From: JBKEAD01 sp047973165
GTDB taxonomy: Bacteria; Verrucomicrobiota; Verrucomicrobiia; Chthoniobacterales; JBKEAD01
Direction of reading: 5' to 3'
Assembly: GCA_047973165.1 (NCBI GenBank)
Contig: JBKEBM010000169.1
Coordinates: 1 to 8,716 of the forward strand
DNA length: 8,716 nt
The stretch's first letter is position 1, and each line of letters opens with the position of its first letter. The notes beneath the pieces were generated by a model. That model made no database searches. It was not told where the DNA came from and saw nothing but the letters and a program-made list of their open reading frames with translations. The translations under genes were made by a program, and so were the position numbers. This document shows positions 6,919 to 8,716 of the stretch, piece by piece.

Positions 6919-7899
6919 TTACCTGTTCAGTTTCCCTCCTAATTCTTTGAGCCTGGAGTTATCCCCGCCTCCCTGTGTTCTGGCATACTGATTAAGGTAT
7001 TCCCGGACTTTAGGGTTGGAGGCAAAGAATAAAATAACGCGGTCAGAAATGATCAGTCTGAAGTCACTCGTCGATGAATTTTTTTGCAGTTTTGCTAACT
7101 GGTTTATCCCCGCGTCAAATTTTTCATCGATAAACTCAAGTGCTGCCGCTGCTGCCAGCCAGGAAGGCTCCAGGGTAGTGAGATCGAGATTTTTCTTTTC
7201 CTCCAGTTCTTTTTTGATCTTTTCGACCTCTCCCATTTCCAGACGAAGCAGATAAATTTTGTTATTAAAAAGAATACTTGCAGGCATAAGCTCCTGAGCA
7301 CGCTCCAGATCCTTCATGGCTTCATCAAGGCGTCCAAGACGTCGCAAAGCTTCCGAACGTGCCCAAAAGGCGGCCTCATTTGTATCATCCAGTTCAATGG
7401 CTTTTGAGAAACTGGTGATCGCACGCCCGGCAGCATTTTCTGCCATAGCCACACTTCCGATCAGGGTATATAATTGAGAGCTCTCTTCACCATCTTCATT
7501 CTTGGCAGTGGCAAGGTAGTATTTAGCACGCTCGATATCCCCGGTGGTCATAGCCTGCATCCCGAGAGTTAAATTTGTGGAGGGGTCGGTATCTGAATCT
7601 GTTCCTGACTTTTCCTGATCTGGTTCAGGAGGATTTAACGGGTCCGCAACAACTGCCTCCTCGGGTTCCGACACAAATTCCGGTGCAGCCTCTTCCTCAT
7701 CTGCAGCTTTGACAAGTGCGAGCGGCGCAAGCTCACCCAGGTAGGGATCGTCTTCAATGATAACTTTGGGTGTCCCCATGATGTCGTCATAGAGCAGAAA
7801 AAATAAAAAACCCGAGCATAAAACGACGATGATTGGCAGAACGATAAATACGAACAGGCGTTCCTGCCTCCATCTGACATCTGAGAAAAATTTCTTCAT
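6919..7899 (-). CDS. Membrane-anchored tetratricopeptide-repeat protein
   Basis: This 326-residue protein has a single N-terminal membrane segment at about residues 15-37, preceded by basic residues (MKKFFSDVRWRQER). It is most likely an uncleaved anchor with the rest of the chain in the periplasm, although topology is inferred. Residues 48-108 form a low-complexity linker rich in Glu, Asp, Pro and Ala. Residues 109-210 carry about three TPR units. The clearest are those with AMAENAAGRAITSFSKAIEL (151-170) and ALRRLGRLDEAMKDLERAQE (184-203), which show the typical G/A-x-A spacing. The C-terminal part (215-326) is helical and less regular and could hold degenerate TPRs. TPR proteins scaffold protein complexes; the partner is unknown. 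The gene stands alone, convergent with pckG. No Shine-Dalgarno is visible, but the ATG is well placed before the anchor. Confidence 0.87.
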   Translation of the reverse strand: MKKFFSDVRWRQERLFVFIVLPIIVVLCSGFLFFLLYDDIMGTPKVIIEDDPYLGELAPLALVKAADEEEAAPEFVSEPEEAVVADPLNPPEPDQEKSGTDSDTDPSTNLTLGMQAMTTGDIERAKYYLATAKNEDGEESSQLYTLIGSVAMAENAAGRAITSFSKAIELDDTNEAAFWARSEALRRLGRLDEAMKDLERAQELMPASILFNNKIYLLRLEMGEVEKIKKELEEKKNLDLTTLEPSWLAAAAALEFIDEKFDAGINQLAKLQKNSSTSDFRLIISDRVILFFASNPKVREYLNQYARTQGGGDNSRLKELGGKLNR

Positions 7900-8365
7900 T
7901 ACTTTTTACAAGCTAATATCGCAGCAAAATTTTTTTCTATCACAAAGTTTACCAGCCCGCAAAAACTCTTCCATTGAAGGCCTTCTGTCAATGAAGGGTT
8001 TGGCAAGCGGTTATTGCCCGTTGGGGGAAGAGAAACAGGCATTTCAACGAAAAAAGACGGAAAGGCCGAAAAATCAGACCGGCCCAAAATTTTTTTAAAC
8101 AAGCTTTAATACAAAACACTTTGAATTCTTTCAGAGAGAAGTTTTCGCAACATTATTAAGTGAACTCTTATAATTTTATATTGTTGCATGAAATTTAATC
8201 GTGCGATTTTTTTTAAAATTTATGTTGCGTTAATTGTGTGAATTAAATATACGGATATTTATTCGAGTTAAATCTATCTGTAAATACTAATTTTGTTACT
8301 CTTAAACCAGTTGTGTTATTGCATAAAAGCTCCAAGATAAATCTTAAAATAAAATAAATGCCAAT
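7900..8365. other. AT-rich divergent intergenic region with a stem-loop cluster
   Basis: This 466-base region lies between two divergent gene starts. The part next to the TPR gene (7966-8096) contains three possible stem-loops: CATTGA/TCAATG with surrounding CTTC/GAAGG pairing, GGCAA/TTGCC (8002-8006, 8014-8018), and GGCCG/CGGCC (8064-8068, 8080-8084). The rest (8100-8365) is strongly AT-rich and looks like promoter DNA. It holds a near-palindrome AATCG-TG-CGATT (8197-8208) followed by a run of T. TATAAT occurs at 8169-8174 without a good -35. A minus-strand frame of 67 codons (8102-7899) abuts the TPR start, but I do not consider it a gene. No tRNA or known riboswitch was recognised. Confidence 0.45.
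8064..8096 (+). terminator. Terminator-like hairpin with T7 tract
   Basis: GGCCG (8064-8068) and CGGCC (8080-8084) form a perfect 5-pair GC stem with an 11-base loop. CAAAA and then seven T (8090-8096) follow on the plus strand. No plus-strand gene precedes it, so it would end either an unannotated transcript from 7900-8060 or antisense readthrough. On the minus strand the same stem is followed by a T-rich stretch (8063-8050), so it could also act as a leader hairpin for the TPR gene. Confidence 0.3.
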
Positions 8366-8716
8366 ATGAAAAAATTATTATTTTCGTTAATGATAAATAT
8401 TTGCGCGATGAACGCAACTTATACTCAAACTATGGCTCTTGCTCTTTGGACGGAGTTGGACCCTACGATCGCTTCATTTAATTATCCTGCTACCTCGCCA
8501 GGAACCATTACAGCAACTCTCGGCAGCGGGATTACTTCTACCGGAATGAATATTAACGGCATGTTTGTAAATGGAGTGAATACGACCAGTGGAGTAGCGG
8601 CTCTGGCTGCAGGTGATTACTATGAGATGAGCCTGACGTTTAGCGAAGATATGGAGTTTACACTCACCAGATATAATGCCAACCAGGCAGGGAATCCTGC
8701 TTATGCGTATGATATT
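8366..8716 (+). CDS. Secreted protein, N-terminal part only (runs off right edge)
   Basis: An ATG at 8366 opens 117 codons to the window edge without a stop. The product starts MKKLLFSLMINICAMNATYT and has a plausible Sec signal peptide ending near residues 24-26 (MALA). The visible mature part is rich in Thr, Ser, Gly, Asn and aromatic residues with alternating hydrophobic positions (for example YYEMSLTFSEDMEFTLTRY), as in beta-sandwich extracellular proteins of the PEP-CTERM type. The C-terminal sorting signal that would prove this is outside the window. No Shine-Dalgarno is visible; the upstream DNA is AT-rich (AAAATAAAATAAATG). An ATG at 8358 is in another frame and was not used. The function is unknown. 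Confidence 0.72.
   Translation, partial: MKKLLFSLMINICAMNATYTQTMALALWTELDPTIASFNYPATSPGTITATLGSGITSTGMNINGMFVNGVNTTSGVAALAAGDYYEMSLTFSEDMEFTLTRYNANQAGNPAYAYDI

Noticed and set aside
7899..8102. Minus-strand 67-codon frame whose TAA overlaps the TPR gene's ATG (TAATG)
   Set aside because: It would need a TTG start with no Shine-Dalgarno, spans three potential stem-loops, and its translation looks non-protein-like. The overlap is attractive but not enough.
7900..8365. Searched for tRNA, SRP RNA, 6S RNA or a CRISPR leader/repeat
   Set aside because: No cloverleaf, no SRP core loop and no regularly spaced repeats were seen.

Overview
The window is an ordinary chromosomal stretch of a Gram-negative-like bacterium. 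My best guess is the Verrucomicrobiota (Opitutae/Puniceicoccales type). This rests on a GTP-type PEP carboxykinase, a rhomboid-like protein with the small C-terminal domain seen in Bacteroidota and Verrucomicrobiota, mostly weak or absent Shine-Dalgarno sequences, and secreted low-complexity Gly/Ser/Thr-rich proteins at both edges. The assignment is an inference. I see no tRNA, rRNA, insertion sequence, CRISPR array, prophage or defence genes.

Layout. Positions 1-192 (minus) hold the 5' end of a secreted protein gene that runs off the left edge. Positions 300-2081 (plus) encode a complete MsbA-like ABC exporter half-transporter that probably starts at TTG. It converges on a minus-strand operon across a GC-rich hairpin at 2110-2136. 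Transcribed leftward, the operon is: rhomboid-like membrane protein (4756-3917), MazG nucleotide pyrophosphohydrolase (3917-3141), and a GT-B-glycosyltransferase-like protein (3144-2140). The three genes overlap by 1 and 4 bases, so they are probably translationally coupled. A 106-base divergent promoter region separates the operon from pckG (4863-6656, plus). pckG then converges on a membrane-anchored TPR protein gene (7899-6919, minus). A 466-base AT-rich region with several stem-loops follows. Positions 8366-8716 hold the 5' end of a second secreted protein gene, which runs off the right edge.

Roles. pckG links the TCA cycle to gluconeogenesis. MazG hydrolyses (often non-canonical) NTPs. 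The ABC exporter probably moves a lipid or hydrophobic molecule across the inner membrane. The rhomboid-like protein appears to lack both residues of the Ser-His catalytic dyad, so it is predicted to be a non-proteolytic pseudorhomboid. I found no clear new multi-gene system. The points most worth checking are the predicted dead rhomboid coupled to mazG and an unassigned glycosyltransferase-like gene, the start region of the ABC exporter, the possibly leaderless pckG transcript, and the stem-loop cluster upstream of the TPR gene.
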